Positions 47,433 to 56,859 are shown, counted from the first letter of the stretch. The stretch is 64,000 nt of DNA from Lachancea kluyveri NRRL Y-12651 (GCA_000149225.2 CM000693.1:1550001-1614000); one strand, 5' to 3'. Notes: generated by a model not told the origin, from the letters alone. Program-made: numbers and translations.

Positions 47433-49640
47433 ATGTTAATGAGAGGCAGCAGAGTACTCACGAAAAGGTCATTTCACTCTCTGAAGATTGCTTCAGAAGT
47501 CAGAAATGCTCTAGCTAGCGGGAACCCCGTGGTTTCACTAGAATCGACTATTATAACTCACGGTTTGCCCTTCCCCCAAAACATTAAAATGGCATTGTCT
47601 GTTGAGGATGCTATTAGAAAAGCAGGTGTAGTTCCAGCAACCACTGCTTTTATTGATGGAATACCCAGGGTAGGTCTTTCCCCTTTGGAAATTGAACAGC
47701 TCGCCGAATATGCCAATAGAGGCCAGGTAAACAAGGTGTCTAGAAGGGATATTGCTTATACGATGGCTCATAAGCTGCAAGGTGGGACAACAATTTCTAG
47801 TAGTATGATTCTTTCTCACTTATCGAAAATTAAAGTTTTTGCTACCGGTGGTCTAGGTGGTGTTCATAGAGGAGGTGAATTGAGTATGGATGTCAGTGCC
47901 GATTTGGAAGAATTGGGAAGAACCCCGGTAGCAGTAGTTTGTGCAGGCCCAAAAGCGATCTTAGACATTGACAGAACTATGGAATACTTGGAAACAAAAG
48001 GTTGTATGGTTGCTACAATGGGGCCTGTGGATACAAACGTTCCTGGATTCTACACTAGAGACTCTGGCGTCAAGTCTCCTTACAATTTCCAAACATTCAG
48101 AGAGGCTGCACAAATTGTCAACGAAGGAAATTATCTTGGTCTTAACTCTGGCTACCTTTTTTGTATCCCTCCATCGGAAGAGTCCGCACTTGATAGCGCA
48201 TTCATTTCACAGATCATTAACGATGCAGATATGGAGGCATCAAACATGGGCATTAAGGGCAAAGAATTGACACCGTTTTTGTTAAGTCAAATAGCTCAGA
48301 AAACTAAGGGCCTGTCTGTTCAGAGTAATGTCGAGTTTGTGCTCAATAATGCGAGAGCTGGTGCTGAGATTTCCAAGGAGCTGTCTCTTTTAGAGAAAGG
48401 ATTAGCCACTAAAACCGAAGTGAATAGTATACCTGGATACCAGCCTCCAGAACTTATCGGATTATCGAAAAAAAAATCTGGACCATCCACGCGTTATTCT
48501 GTTGTCATTGGTTCCATAGCGATGGACTCTCATTGTTGTATTTCAGGGTCTTTGAAAATGAAAGACTCTAATCCTGGTACTATACAACCCACCATTGGTG
48601 GTGTTGGGCATAATGTCGCCCTAGCTGCCCATCTATCCAACAGATCGCCTGACACAGCTACCAGGCTGGTAACTGCTGTTGGCAACGATCTTTCTGGGTC
48701 CGCAATTTTGCAACAAATGCAACTCGATAACAAAGGAGTTTACGTGGACAAGCATAATCCAACAGCACAATACATTTCTGTACATTCCAACGATGGAGAT
48801 TTGGTCGTTGCTTGTGCAGATATGGGTATAGCTACAAAAATTCCTTTGGAACATGTCGAAGAGCAAATAATGGAGCTAAAACCTAAGGTTGTTCTAGTGG
48901 ATGCTAATGTAAGCATCGAGGTATTGAACCATTTGTCTTATCTTCAAAAAAAAATGGGTTTCAAATTCGTTTTTGAACCCACTTCACAAGCAAAGGCCGA
49001 AAAAGTCAGTAAAATGAAAAAACTTGGTATATTTCCTAACAACACATTTTACCTGATGACGCCGACTGTTGTTGAATTGCAAACCATTTTCGATTCTTTT
49101 GACAAGGAATCAAAATTTGACATTGACAACTGGTTCCCCGTCATTAACTCTCTGCAGATTGACAAAACTTTGCGGCAAATATCTAAACAAACTAGGAACC
49201 CTTTCTTTAAAGAGTTGATTGCCAAGGGGGTTTTTCAAATGGCTTGCTACTTAATACCCTTTTTTCCAAGAATTATTGTAAAAGACGGCGCCAATGGTAT
49301 ATATGTATTTACCATTGAGGAGGATATTCAAAAGTTTTCCTCCATAGAATCTTTCGCTGATTTTTCCATAGTATCGAAGGGGTTATTAATTAATGGCCTA
49401 CAAACTGGAGTACTTTTTGAACATTATAAGGTTCCTGTTAAAGATGTCAAAATTGAAAACGTCACCGGCGCAGGTGATACGTTTATAGGGGTTTTACTGA
49501 ACGAGTTTTGCTCTGATGACGACCTCTTTAGACATCATGGGGAACAAAAATTCAAGAGTTTGAAGAGAGCTCAGTTGGGCTCCAAACTGACCATTGAAGA
49601 CAAGGATACGATCAGTAGAAAGCTAACAAAGCTCGCTTAA
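47433..49640 (+). CDS. Bifunctional pseudouridine catabolism enzyme: PsuG-type glycosidase fused to PfkB kinase
   Basis: This protein joins the two steps of pseudouridine breakdown: a kinase makes pseudouridine 5'-phosphate and a glycosidase splits its C-C bond to uracil and ribose 5-phosphate. From the ATG at 47433 it has 735 residues. The start (MLMRGSRVLTKRSFHSLK) looks like a mitochondrial presequence. Residues ~20-320 are the PsuG/IndA domain, with SLESTIITHGLPFPQN (catalytic-type Glu), AGPKAILDIDRTMEYLE (Lys) and the Mn/phosphate region near TNVPGFYTRDSG. Residues ~365-735 are a PfkB ribokinase-type domain, with VIGSIAMDSHCC, GGVGHNVALAAHLSN and the anion-hole/catalytic TGAGDTFIGVLL. 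S. cerevisiae has no ortholog; many other fungi do. It lies where YJR136C-YJR137C are adjacent in S. cerevisiae. Confidence 0.93.
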   Translation: MLMRGSRVLTKRSFHSLKIASEVRNALASGNPVVSLESTIITHGLPFPQNIKMALSVEDAIRKAGVVPATTAFIDGIPRVGLSPLEIEQLAEYANRGQVNKVSRRDIAYTMAHKLQGGTTISSSMILSHLSKIKVFATGGLGGVHRGGELSMDVSADLEELGRTPVAVVCAGPKAILDIDRTMEYLETKGCMVATMGPVDTNVPGFYTRDSGVKSPYNFQTFREAAQIVNEGNYLGLNSGYLFCIPPSEESALDSAFISQIINDADMEASNMGIKGKELTPFLLSQIAQKTKGLSVQSNVEFVLNNARAGAEISKELSLLEKGLATKTEVNSIPGYQPPELIGLSKKKSGPSTRYSVVIGSIAMDSHCCISGSLKMKDSNPGTIQPTIGGVGHNVALAAHLSNRSPDTATRLVTAVGNDLSGSAILQQMQLDNKGVYVDKHNPTAQYISVHSNDGDLVVACADMGIATKIPLEHVEEQIMELKPKVVLVDANVSIEVLNHLSYLQKKMGFKFVFEPTSQAKAEKVSKMKKLGIFPNNTFYLMTPTVVELQTIFDSFDKESKFDIDNWFPVINSLQIDKTLRQISKQTRNPFFKELIAKGVFQMACYLIPFFPRIIVKDGANGIYVFTIEEDIQKFSSIESFADFSIVSKGLLINGLQTGVLFEHYKVPVKDVKIENVTGAGDTFIGVLLNEFCSDDDLFRHHGEQKFKSLKRAQLGSKLTIEDKDTISRKLTKLA

Positions 49641-49688
49641 TGTGATAGTTTACTGGTGTACATAGACATAGTATTTATTTTAGATTCG

Positions 49689-50624
49689 TTATACCAAGGT
49701 AGTAATCTTAGATGCTACAGATTCTTTGGTATTTGGACTCAAAGGCTTTGGTCCGCTTAAATATTGACTAAATAGGAATTTGCCAATAACTGGTTCAGAA
49801 ACTTGTCCCAAAGAAACAAAGTCATTCTTTTTTCTATTGTAGTAATAAAGCTGCAGACCGCTGTTAGCTTGTAATTCAATTATCAAATCATCATCCTTAG
49901 GCACACTGCCTTTCCTGGTAAATGCCTCCTTTAGTTCTTTTAAACCCTTTGATAAGCACTCTTGATTGGCATTCGCGTCGGGATGGCCCATAATCGATTT
50001 AACCAATCCATCCTTTAAGTGATTAAAATCCGTGTTCCTGATCGGGGTGATCTTGGCAACCATCCTAATTCCACTGTCCAATAAATTGCCAATTAATATC
50101 CTTGATTTTACTGGATCATTCAATGCGGTCTGTACATTTTCCGAATGGGGTTTGCTTGGATCAGTGTCGATGAAGGCAGTGGATAAAAACTTGGAGTCCA
50201 ACACAGTTGGAATTAGCTGCAAATCTAAATCAGCGGAGTAAATACCTAGTGCATACACTTTGAAACCGACAAATGTGACCGACCTTGTACCATAACCCAA
50301 TAAAGTGTACGAAGTAGTTAAAGGAAATTCAGGTGGTGCGAGTTTGGTTGGGAAAGGAGATACAGATTTATCCACACGCACCGAATTTTCGGCATCATCT
50401 TTGATGTTCTGATCATTGTTAATGGACTGGTAATTAAGTGCTGCGAAAGATGACAGAGCTAAACAACCTGCTAGAACACATTTGGATTTGGTGGACCAAC
50501 TTGTATGAGGAATTTTCCCTGCCTTACTAGAAAAACGTTTGACACTTCTTTGGGACAAGGGTGAAATTACTAGCCTGGGAGCGTTTCTTAGAGAAAACTT
50601 CAACAATGTGTTAGTTGAATTCAT
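49689..50624 (-). CDS. AIM18: AIM18/AIM46-type mitochondrial chalcone isomerase-fold protein
   Basis: AIM18 and AIM46 are adjacent tandem relatives in S. cerevisiae (YHR198C, YHR199C) that encode mitochondrial proteins with a chalcone-isomerase fold and heme-binding ability; their role is unclear. Here there is one 311-residue gene (S. cerevisiae 321 and 310), so I cannot say which copy it equals. Residues 1-~35 are a basic Ser/Arg-rich targeting sequence ([17 protein letters not shown]). A membrane span is likely at ~48-62 ([15 protein letters not shown]). The fold then shows [20 protein letters not shown], the typical start of the domain, followed by [20 protein letters not shown]. It ends 48 bases from the converging pseudouridine gene. 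Confidence 0.9.
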   Translation of the reverse strand: MNSTNTLLKFSLRNAPRLVISPLSQRSVKRFSSKAGKIPHTSWSTKSKCVLAGCLALSSFAALNYQSINNDQNIKDDAENSVRVDKSVSPFPTKLAPPEFPLTTSYTLLGYGTRSVTFVGFKVYALGIYSADLDLQLIPTVLDSKFLSTAFIDTDPSKPHSENVQTALNDPVKSRILIGNLLDSGIRMVAKITPIRNTDFNHLKDGLVKSIMGHPDANANQECLSKGLKELKEAFTRKGSVPKDDDLIIELQANSGLQLYYYNRKKNDFVSLGQVSEPVIGKFLFSQYLSGPKPLSPNTKESVASKITTLV

Positions 50625-50917
50625 CTTAATTCAGTTTTAGTATTTTCTGACGAGGCACTAGTTATTATAATACCCTTTCCCTTGTTGTTTTATTCTAAAT
50701 ACTGATAAAATTAGTCTGTCAAGAAATCAATAATTGCCGTAAAAACGTATACAACATAAATTGAAAACGGTTGTATCGGCCTGGAATCTCACGCTACAAG
50801 TAATGCAGCGTGCAAACCCTCAAAAATCAGATAACGGCCTCGAAAAGTTCTAACCATGGTTGCCACTCCAGGTGTTCTGTATTCTTATCAGCTTTCTGCT
50901 AGGGATATATAACTAAT

Positions 50918-53900
50918 TTACAAAGCATCTTCAGCGATATCATCGTGGAAGTACTTACCTTCCAAAGTAGGTTTGATGACACCAACTCTGATTAAAAAGT
51001 CACCGAAGTGTTCACCTTCCTGTCTTTCCAAGGACCATCTCTTAAACAGTGGTTTCAATATAGACAAGATTTCATCCTCTTTGATGGAAGCTCTGTATAG
51101 TTTGTTTAGTCTTTGACCGTGGTAACCGCCACCTAACATCAAGTTATAAGTACCAGGAGCCTTACCAACAAGTGCGACTTCAGCTAACCATGGACGGGCA
51201 CAACCATTTGGACAACCGGTCATTCTCATGACGATGGAGTCATGGCGCAAACCATACTCTTCTAAGGCATTTTCCAATTTTCCGATTAAGACAGGAAGAT
51301 AACGTTCGGATTCGGCCATAGCCAAACCACATGTTGGCAATGCAACACAGGCAGCAGAAGATAATCTCAAACCAGAAAAGTCGGTATTTGATAGTTTGTA
51401 GGTCTTCAACAGACTCTTAATTTCATCCAAGTGTTGGTCTTCGATGCCGTTGATAAGGACGTGTTGGTTACCGGTCAATCTAAAGTGTCCAGATTTGGTC
51501 TTTTGCATGTATTCGGCAATCTTTTTAAACCCTGTCTTCTGTGGCAAATCAGGAGTATCTTCAACTCTACCATTTTCAATAAATGCAGTGAAGTGGTTCA
51601 GACCAGTTTCGTCCCTAACCCAGCCGAAGTAATCAATGTTGGACTTGATTTCAAATGGTTGTTCCGGACCGAATTTCTTACCCCACAACTCTTCAACCTT
51701 TTGCTTGTACACTTCGACACCCATGTCATCAATGGTATACTTTAAACGGGCGTGTTTACGGTTTTGACGGTCACCATTGTCTCTTTGGACAATCAGAACC
51801 TTTTCAATAGCAATGTGAACATCATCTACGCCAACAAAACCGAAAGAGGAACCTGTTCTTGGGTAAGTCTTTTTGTTGTTGTGAGTGCTACCCATACCAC
51901 CACCGACATACATGTTGAAACCCTTAACAACTTGGGTATCTTCATCAACAATGGCGATTAAACCGACATCACTGGACCAGACGTCAACATCGTTAAATGG
52001 TGGAACGGTGATATTAACCTTGAACTTTCTTGGCAAATACGTTGGGCCGTAAAGAGGTTCAACGTCGACTAAAGCGTTACCCCCAACCAAAGTTTTCTTT
52101 TTGGTTGGACCCTCCTTTCTGTTCTCAAAGATAGATGGCCAAGATGAATCGTCATCATTTTCGTCTGGGCCTTCCAACCAAATTTCGTGGTAGGCAGTAG
52201 TTTGAGGCAACAAATGTTCGGATATGATTGAACCAACTTCAGCAACCTGTTGGTGAACCTTTGCATTTGCAGGTAGAGCAGAAACCATAACGTTTCTATC
52301 AACATCACCACAAGCAGCTAGGGTATCCATCAAGGTGGAGTTCATGGCTCTGATAGTGTATTTCAAGTTCTTTTTGACAACACCATGCAATTGGAAGGTT
52401 GCTCTGGTGGTGATCTTTATGGTACCATTACCAGTCTTGTCTGCTAAATGGTCCAAGACTAGCCATTGTTCTGGAGTTGCTTTACCACCTGGCAATCTGA
52501 CTCTACTCATGAAAATGTAGTATGGTTCCAAGCCTTGTGCCTTTCTAACATCTCTGATATCACGGTCATCTTGCATATAAATACCGTGGAACTTAGTCAA
52601 CTGTTGATCAGAAGCAGAGATAGCACCAGTAGACTCATCCTTTAATCCTTCAACAATACCACCTCTTAGAAAATTAGAAGCAATCTTAATATCTTCGTTG
52701 GTTATTGGCTTTGGTTCATCGGGAACGGCTGCACCAGAAACACCCAAGACCTCCCAAAGTTGAGCTTCCCATGTAGCGTAGCCGGTTTGGTAACCATCAG
52801 CATCTTGATCATCACCTAATCCCAAGGGAATTAGCACTTTAGCAGATAACAATTCCAATCTCTTAAACAAATCCTTGGATGGTTTATTGTAATAATGTTT
52901 ATCCTCTTTACGTGGCCAGTACTGAGAATCACCTAGACCAAAGACAGAGAAATTAACAGAAGCTAAATCTAAGTCGGTAGAGGACTTCACAGCATCCCAA
53001 AAAGCCTTACCGTCTTGTGGGAATTCACCTTGTCCAGCAGTGGATGTGATAAAGACCACATTTTCTTCGCCGGGTAATTCTTCCAAGACAATGTCGTCCA
53101 TGGATAAAACGGTAGCCTTCAAGCCTCTGGCAGTAGCTCTGTTACCTAACCTTTGGGCTAAGTTCGTGGCATTACCTCCATCAGAAGCGTAGTAAATGTT
53201 CAATGGAGGACCCGATAAGCCTTCCAACAACTTGTTGTAAGCTGCCTTGGCTCTTCTTTCCTGCTTAGCACCAATAGCGCCACTAGCGGATTGCTTCAAG
53301 TTTCTAGCGAAGTCTGGAGATCTCTTAGCCAGTAAGGTCAATCTATTTTCACGGTCCAAGAAGTCTTGTAGTTGTCTTCTGATAACGGAGGAGTCCAACT
53401 TAAAAATGTCTTCATCATTCTCTTCAGTTGGGTTGTATCTGTATAGTGGCCAATACCCAGATTCTACAGCACCTTTAGTTTCTTTCAGGACTTCCAATGG
53501 AGTGTCATTCTCGGAGTTGTATGGCAAATAAGCCAAGATAACAGAAGGACCGTTGAATTTGGCAGCTTCTATGAATGAAGTCAACAATTGGGTATAAGAA
53601 GCATAGACAGCAACAGACGCAACATAGACTTCGCCAAAGTTCATGGCATAAAGACCGACATCCTTTTTTCTCAATTTAGACTTTGATTGTTTCACTTGGT
53701 CATGTGGTTCTGAGTCGATGATTAAAACGTTTAGGTTCTTCTTGGATGTTAAGACATGATGGATACCGGAGTTACCCAAGTCATAAGACCAAGCATCGGA
53801 ACCGACTAGCCAGTGAGACTTGAAAGACAGTTTTTCAGCAGTAGGAGCTTTTTTCAAAATATCCAAAGCTGTTCTAGAGTCCGAATTAGCTTGTAACAAC

Positions 53901-55195
53901 TCAAAAACCTCAGAGGCGACTTTGTTGGCCTCTGTTATAGATGATTTGTCCAAGCCTTCATCATTGAAAGAAATCCATTTGGACAACAATGTGACGATTT
54001 TGGATCCCTCGACAGAGTTATAAAGGGAGGCATCGAGAGAGTTACGAACCAAAGAAGCTAGCTCTTGGCGCTCCTGTTCTTCCTTTAGGAATAAACCATA
54101 ACCATATTCCGGATTAGTTTTATTGACAGTAGCTTCCTCGTATTGATTCAAAATTTGCAAGTTAGAGTTGAACAACTGCTGTAAAACTTTTAGGTATGCC
54201 TGTTCTAAAGCCAACACTTTGCCTATAGATGAAGACAGCTCGATAGCTTCCACATTTTTTTTGGCGTCACCAATAAACAAAGATTGATCTGGCTTAGTGG
54301 AAGTGATGTTGGAAACAATTTGATCCAGGGCTTCAGAATACTTGCTTTGCAAATCACCTACGTTGGTGACAACGATTTCTTGGATGTCCCTTTCAATTAA
54401 TTTGTTGAAATCGGTAAAAAAGTCTAAAAGAATTGGCTCAAAGCCACCAGTGGATGACTTGGAGTTAGACCTTTGAACGATGGCTATCTTTTTGACAGAA
54501 GCAGGAACTAATTCCAAAATTTCTTCCAAATCCCAAGGCTTGTAAACTTTGATATCCAACAAGGCGACGGTCGATGGTAAAGAATCAGCAAATTCTTTAC
54601 CATATGGCGATAAATTAACAATTAAAGCTATTGGAGAAGATGAAAAGCTGACGTATTCGAATTTTGAAAATTCCAAGGAGTAGTCTGCCACTGGTTCCTC
54701 GACTAAGGTTCTCTCCTGTATCGTTAGATCGGAGATATCCACAGCACCGGTGCTTAGATTAACAAAATGGAAAACGGGTTGAAGCAGCTGAGAAACCACT
54801 TCAGCTGATTTTTCAGCAGCAGCTCTGGCTTCAGACGCATTGTTTGAGATGAAAGTTGTAAATCCTAGGTCCTTTAGAGAAGGGATTACAGAATAATCCT
54901 GTAAATGTAAATCAACATTCACAATGACTGGGAAAGACTTTAATCTGTAAAGGTGAGGTAACGACTTCAACAACGTTGTTTCATCGGTGAATACTGTGGT
55001 GACAGAATCCTTAGATAAGCTCTCAGCAACCGTTGAAAACGGATCCTGGTTGTTCAACAATTGTACAGCATCTGAGTCCAAACTGGAAGAGAAGTTTGAT
55101 CCAAGGGACTTTGCAGGTGTGGTGTAGTAAACCGTATTTGGACTAACACTCTTGGTGTATTTTGCCAAAACTTCAGAGATAGTATAACCGGTCAT
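50918..55195 (-). CDS. MET5: Met5 (Ecm17), sulfite reductase beta subunit
   Basis: Met5 is the siroheme-containing beta subunit that, with the Met10 flavoprotein, reduces sulfite to sulfide with NADPH in sulfate assimilation. The 1425-residue frame (S. cerevisiae 1442) starts MTGYTISEVLAKYTKSV. The N-terminal ~600 residues resemble pyruvate-ferredoxin oxidoreductase-like domains. A flavodoxin domain lies at ~665-815 (NIYYASDGGNATNLAQRLGN, FITSTAGQGEFPQDGKA, FGLGDSQYWP). The hemoprotein part follows, with RLPGGKATPEQWLVLD, and near ~1280-1330 the 4Fe-4S/siroheme cysteines in CVALPTCG and GCPNGCARPW, all present. Upstream are two CACGTG boxes and a TGACTC site, fitting Cbf1-Met4 and Gcn4 control. 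Confidence 0.97.
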   Translation of the reverse strand: MTGYTISEVLAKYTKSVSPNTVYYTTPAKSLGSNFSSSLDSDAVQLLNNQDPFSTVAESLSKDSVTTVFTDETTLLKSLPHLYRLKSFPVIVNVDLHLQDYSVIPSLKDLGFTTFISNNASEARAAAEKSAEVVSQLLQPVFHFVNLSTGAVDISDLTIQERTLVEEPVADYSLEFSKFEYVSFSSSPIALIVNLSPYGKEFADSLPSTVALLDIKVYKPWDLEEILELVPASVKKIAIVQRSNSKSSTGGFEPILLDFFTDFNKLIERDIQEIVVTNVGDLQSKYSEALDQIVSNITSTKPDQSLFIGDAKKNVEAIELSSSIGKVLALEQAYLKVLQQLFNSNLQILNQYEEATVNKTNPEYGYGLFLKEEQERQELASLVRNSLDASLYNSVEGSKIVTLLSKWISFNDEGLDKSSITEANKVASEVFELLQANSDSRTALDILKKAPTAEKLSFKSHWLVGSDAWSYDLGNSGIHHVLTSKKNLNVLIIDSEPHDQVKQSKSKLRKKDVGLYAMNFGEVYVASVAVYASYTQLLTSFIEAAKFNGPSVILAYLPYNSENDTPLEVLKETKGAVESGYWPLYRYNPTEENDEDIFKLDSSVIRRQLQDFLDRENRLTLLAKRSPDFARNLKQSASGAIGAKQERRAKAAYNKLLEGLSGPPLNIYYASDGGNATNLAQRLGNRATARGLKATVLSMDDIVLEELPGEENVVFITSTAGQGEFPQDGKAFWDAVKSSTDLDLASVNFSVFGLGDSQYWPRKEDKHYYNKPSKDLFKRLELLSAKVLIPLGLGDDQDADGYQTGYATWEAQLWEVLGVSGAAVPDEPKPITNEDIKIASNFLRGGIVEGLKDESTGAISASDQQLTKFHGIYMQDDRDIRDVRKAQGLEPYYIFMSRVRLPGGKATPEQWLVLDHLADKTGNGTIKITTRATFQLHGVVKKNLKYTIRAMNSTLMDTLAACGDVDRNVMVSALPANAKVHQQVAEVGSIISEHLLPQTTAYHEIWLEGPDENDDDSSWPSIFENRKEGPTKKKTLVGGNALVDVEPLYGPTYLPRKFKVNITVPPFNDVDVWSSDVGLIAIVDEDTQVVKGFNMYVGGGMGSTHNNKKTYPRTGSSFGFVGVDDVHIAIEKVLIVQRDNGDRQNRKHARLKYTIDDMGVEVYKQKVEELWGKKFGPEQPFEIKSNIDYFGWVRDETGLNHFTAFIENGRVEDTPDLPQKTGFKKIAEYMQKTKSGHFRLTGNQHVLINGIEDQHLDEIKSLLKTYKLSNTDFSGLRLSSAACVALPTCGLAMAESERYLPVLIGKLENALEEYGLRHDSIVMRMTGCPNGCARPWLAEVALVGKAPGTYNLMLGGGYHGQRLNKLYRASIKEDEILSILKPLFKRWSLERQEGEHFGDFLIRVGVIKPTLEGKYFHDDIAEDAL

Positions 55196-55419
55196 TGCAG
55201 ATGGTTGTCCTATTATCTTTTAATAAATAATGCTGAAAAGGGAAGGAACAGTTCAACAAATAAATAAATAGCTGCGAATACAATAGTCCTTGAGCGTACG
55301 GGGAATGAGTATCTAACGTCTTTTGATGAAGCAGTTCTTATATAAAGCTGGAAAAAACTTTTCAGATTATTTCCAATCCATAAAATATGGTTGGACCAAC
55401 ACAGTTGTGGCATCAGTGG

Positions 55420-55425
55420 TGACTC
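55420..55425. promoter_or_regulatory. Gcn4-type site TGACTC upstream of MET5
   Basis: TGACTC lies 225 bases before the MET5 start. It is the core Gcn4 site of amino-acid starvation control. The flanking bases (GTGACTCG) make it a moderate match. Confidence 0.5.
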
Positions 55426-55500
55426 GTAAGTTTTTCTTCTTTTACCGGTATGAGCTGCGCCATACCTGTGGTTGCATGATGGAAAATGCTATAAGAAATA

Positions 55501-55531
55501 TCACGTGCTCAAAACTAAAAAAGGCACGTGA
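55501..55531. promoter_or_regulatory. Pair of CACGTG boxes upstream of MET5
   Basis: TCACGTG at 55501-55507 and GCACGTGA at 55524-55531 lie 306-336 bases before the MET5 start. Paired Cbf1 sites are the standard signal for Met4-dependent induction of sulfur genes in yeast, so this fits sulfite reductase regulation. Confidence 0.7.
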
Positions 55532-55563
55532 ATGTATCTCACACTAAACGGCATCAAGCGGTA

Positions 55564-55883
55564 TCAGCGCTTAACGAAGTTATGCAGAGCGTCCTGGTAT
55601 ACGTCTTGTTGTTCACGTTCGATGTCGAGTATTTCTCGTATAGTTAGCTGTGGCGTATTGACGTTTGAGTCCTTGAGTTTCTCAGCGGTGTGCTCTAACT
55701 CGTGCAGGTGATTCTCTTTAATTGTGTTACATTCGCGTACTGTTTCATTGACTGTTTGTTTTTCTGGTGTTAGTATGTATGTGTGGAATTGTGTGAAGTA
55801 TTTTTTACTGACATACACTCTTCTTGTAGTCGCCTAATTATGGCGTCCTTGACCACACGCTTTTCCTCCTCTGTTATTGGCAT
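55564..55883 (-). CDS. NBL1: Nbl1, borealin-like chromosomal passenger subunit (two exons)
   Basis: Nbl1 is the small borealin-type subunit that links Sli15/INCENP and Bir1/survivin in the Aurora B (Ipl1) complex. The gene has two exons, 55817-55883 and 55564-55751, giving 84 residues (S. cerevisiae 73). Exon 1 encodes MPITEEEKRVVKDAIIRRLQ; the spliced product continues FNETVRECNTIKENHLHEL and ends in TIREILDIEREQQDVYQDAL. The whole is a charged single helix suited to the three-helix INCENP bundle. S. cerevisiae NBL1 (YHR199C-A) is also split and lies between AIM46 and RPN10, as here apart from MET5. An alternative acceptor at GAAACAG, 12 bases on, would also keep the frame. Confidence 0.85.
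55752..55816 (-). other. NBL1 intron (65 bases)
   Basis: On the minus strand it starts GTATGT, has a perfect TACTAAC and ends CAAACAG. The nearer CCAG, five bases after the branch box, would create a stop at the junction, so the next AG is chosen. Splicing is phase 1. Confidence 0.85.
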
Positions 55884-55961
55884 TAAATCTTGAGTATTCA
55901 ACTATTAGAAGTTGTAGCTATGAAATAAGGTGCCAACTTTGTTGTAGCCTTATACCAGCTA

Positions 55962-55968
55962 TTACCCG
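55962..55968. promoter_or_regulatory. Reb1-type site between NBL1 and RPN10
   Basis: TTACCCG (complement CGGGTAA) lies about 106 bases before the RPN10 ATG and 79 bases before the NBL1 ATG. It matches the Reb1 general regulatory factor consensus and may set the nucleosome-free region for both genes. Confidence 0.6.
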
Positions 55969-56019
55969 GACATATATACAAGAAAAGAGATTCGGTCTCT
56001 TCAGGGATCGTCTAAGCTA

Positions 56020-56028
56020 TTTGCCACC
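56020..56028 (-). promoter_or_regulatory. Rpn4 site (PACE) in the RPN10 promoter
   Basis: TTTGCCACC on the plus strand is the exact complement of GGTGGCAAA, the proteasome-associated control element bound by Rpn4. It lies 46-54 bases before the RPN10 ATG. The match is perfect over nine bases. Confidence 0.85.
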
Positions 56029-56073
56029 GAACTATAGAAGACTTCAAAACGAATAGAGAAGTTTCGTTAAAGC

Positions 56074-56859
56074 ATGGTTTTAGAAGCTACCGTTTTGGTG
56101 ATAGATAACTCTGAGTTTTCCAGAAATGGAGACTTTCCAAGAACGAGATTCGAAGCGCAAATAGATGCAGTAGAGTTTATTTTCCAGGCTAAAAGAAACA
56201 GCAATCCAGAAAATACAGTTGGTCTAATTTCTGCAGCCGGTTCCAATCCAAGAGTGCTGTCAACTTTTACTTCAGAGTTTGGTAAAATTTTGTCTGGTTT
56301 GCATGACACCTCTGTAGAAGGTTCCTCTCACCTGGGTACAGCTATTCAAATTGCGGCATTGACTTTAAAGCACCGCCAAAACAAGGTTCAACATCAAAGA
56401 ATAGTTGCTTTTGTTTGCAGCCCAATTATTGATGACAAACAAGATTTGATCAAGCTAGCAAAGAGATTGAAAAAAAATAGTATTGCCGTTGACATTATCA
56501 ACTTCGGTGAAACTGCCAACAATACTGCTATTTTGGAAGAATTTATCCAGACTGTGAATAATGCGCAAGAGGAGAACAGTCACCTGTTGACTGTATCCCC
56601 AGGTCCTAGGTTGCTGTATGAACATATTGCGTCTTCCCCAATCATCTTAGAGGAAGGGGCTGATCCGGGTTTCGGAGGTGCGCCAGGTATGGGTTCGGAA
56701 GATTTCATGGACTTTGGTGTCGATCCATCCATGGATCCTGAATTAGCATTGGCCCTACGTCTATCTATGGAGGAAGAACAAGCAAGGCAAGAAAGATTGA
56801 GGCAAGAGCAAGAGAACAAAAACTCACCTAAGGATGAAAAGCCACCAGTGCAAGAGTGA
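56074..56859 (+). CDS. RPN10: Rpn10, proteasome ubiquitin receptor
   Basis: Rpn10 sits between lid and base of the 26S proteasome regulatory particle and captures ubiquitin chains. The 261-residue frame (S. cerevisiae 268) starts MVLEATVLVIDNSEFSRNGD. The VWA domain fills ~1-190, with DNSEFSRNGD at the metal-binding site, GLISAAGSNPRVLSTFTSE and QRIVAFVCSPI. The ubiquitin-interacting motif is at ~221-239 (DPELALALRLSMEEE), with the conserved Leu-Ala-Leu-Ala-Leu core and Ser. The Gln/Glu-rich tail ends PPVQE. The PACE site just upstream fits proteasome co-regulation. In S. cerevisiae it is YHR200W, next to NBL1. Confidence 0.97.
   Translation: MVLEATVLVIDNSEFSRNGDFPRTRFEAQIDAVEFIFQAKRNSNPENTVGLISAAGSNPRVLSTFTSEFGKILSGLHDTSVEGSSHLGTAIQIAALTLKHRQNKVQHQRIVAFVCSPIIDDKQDLIKLAKRLKKNSIAVDIINFGETANNTAILEEFIQTVNNAQEENSHLLTVSPGPRLLYEHIASSPIILEEGADPGFGGAPGMGSEDFMDFGVDPSMDPELALALRLSMEEEQARQERLRQEQENKNSPKDEKPPVQE

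Larger units (their letters stand above)
55196..55563. other. MET5 promoter region
   Basis: This 368-base stretch lies between the MET5 start and the NBL1 stop and is therefore essentially the MET5 promoter. It holds a TGACTC and two CACGTG sites, plus AT-rich runs near 55250 that may include its TATA element. Confidence 0.6.
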
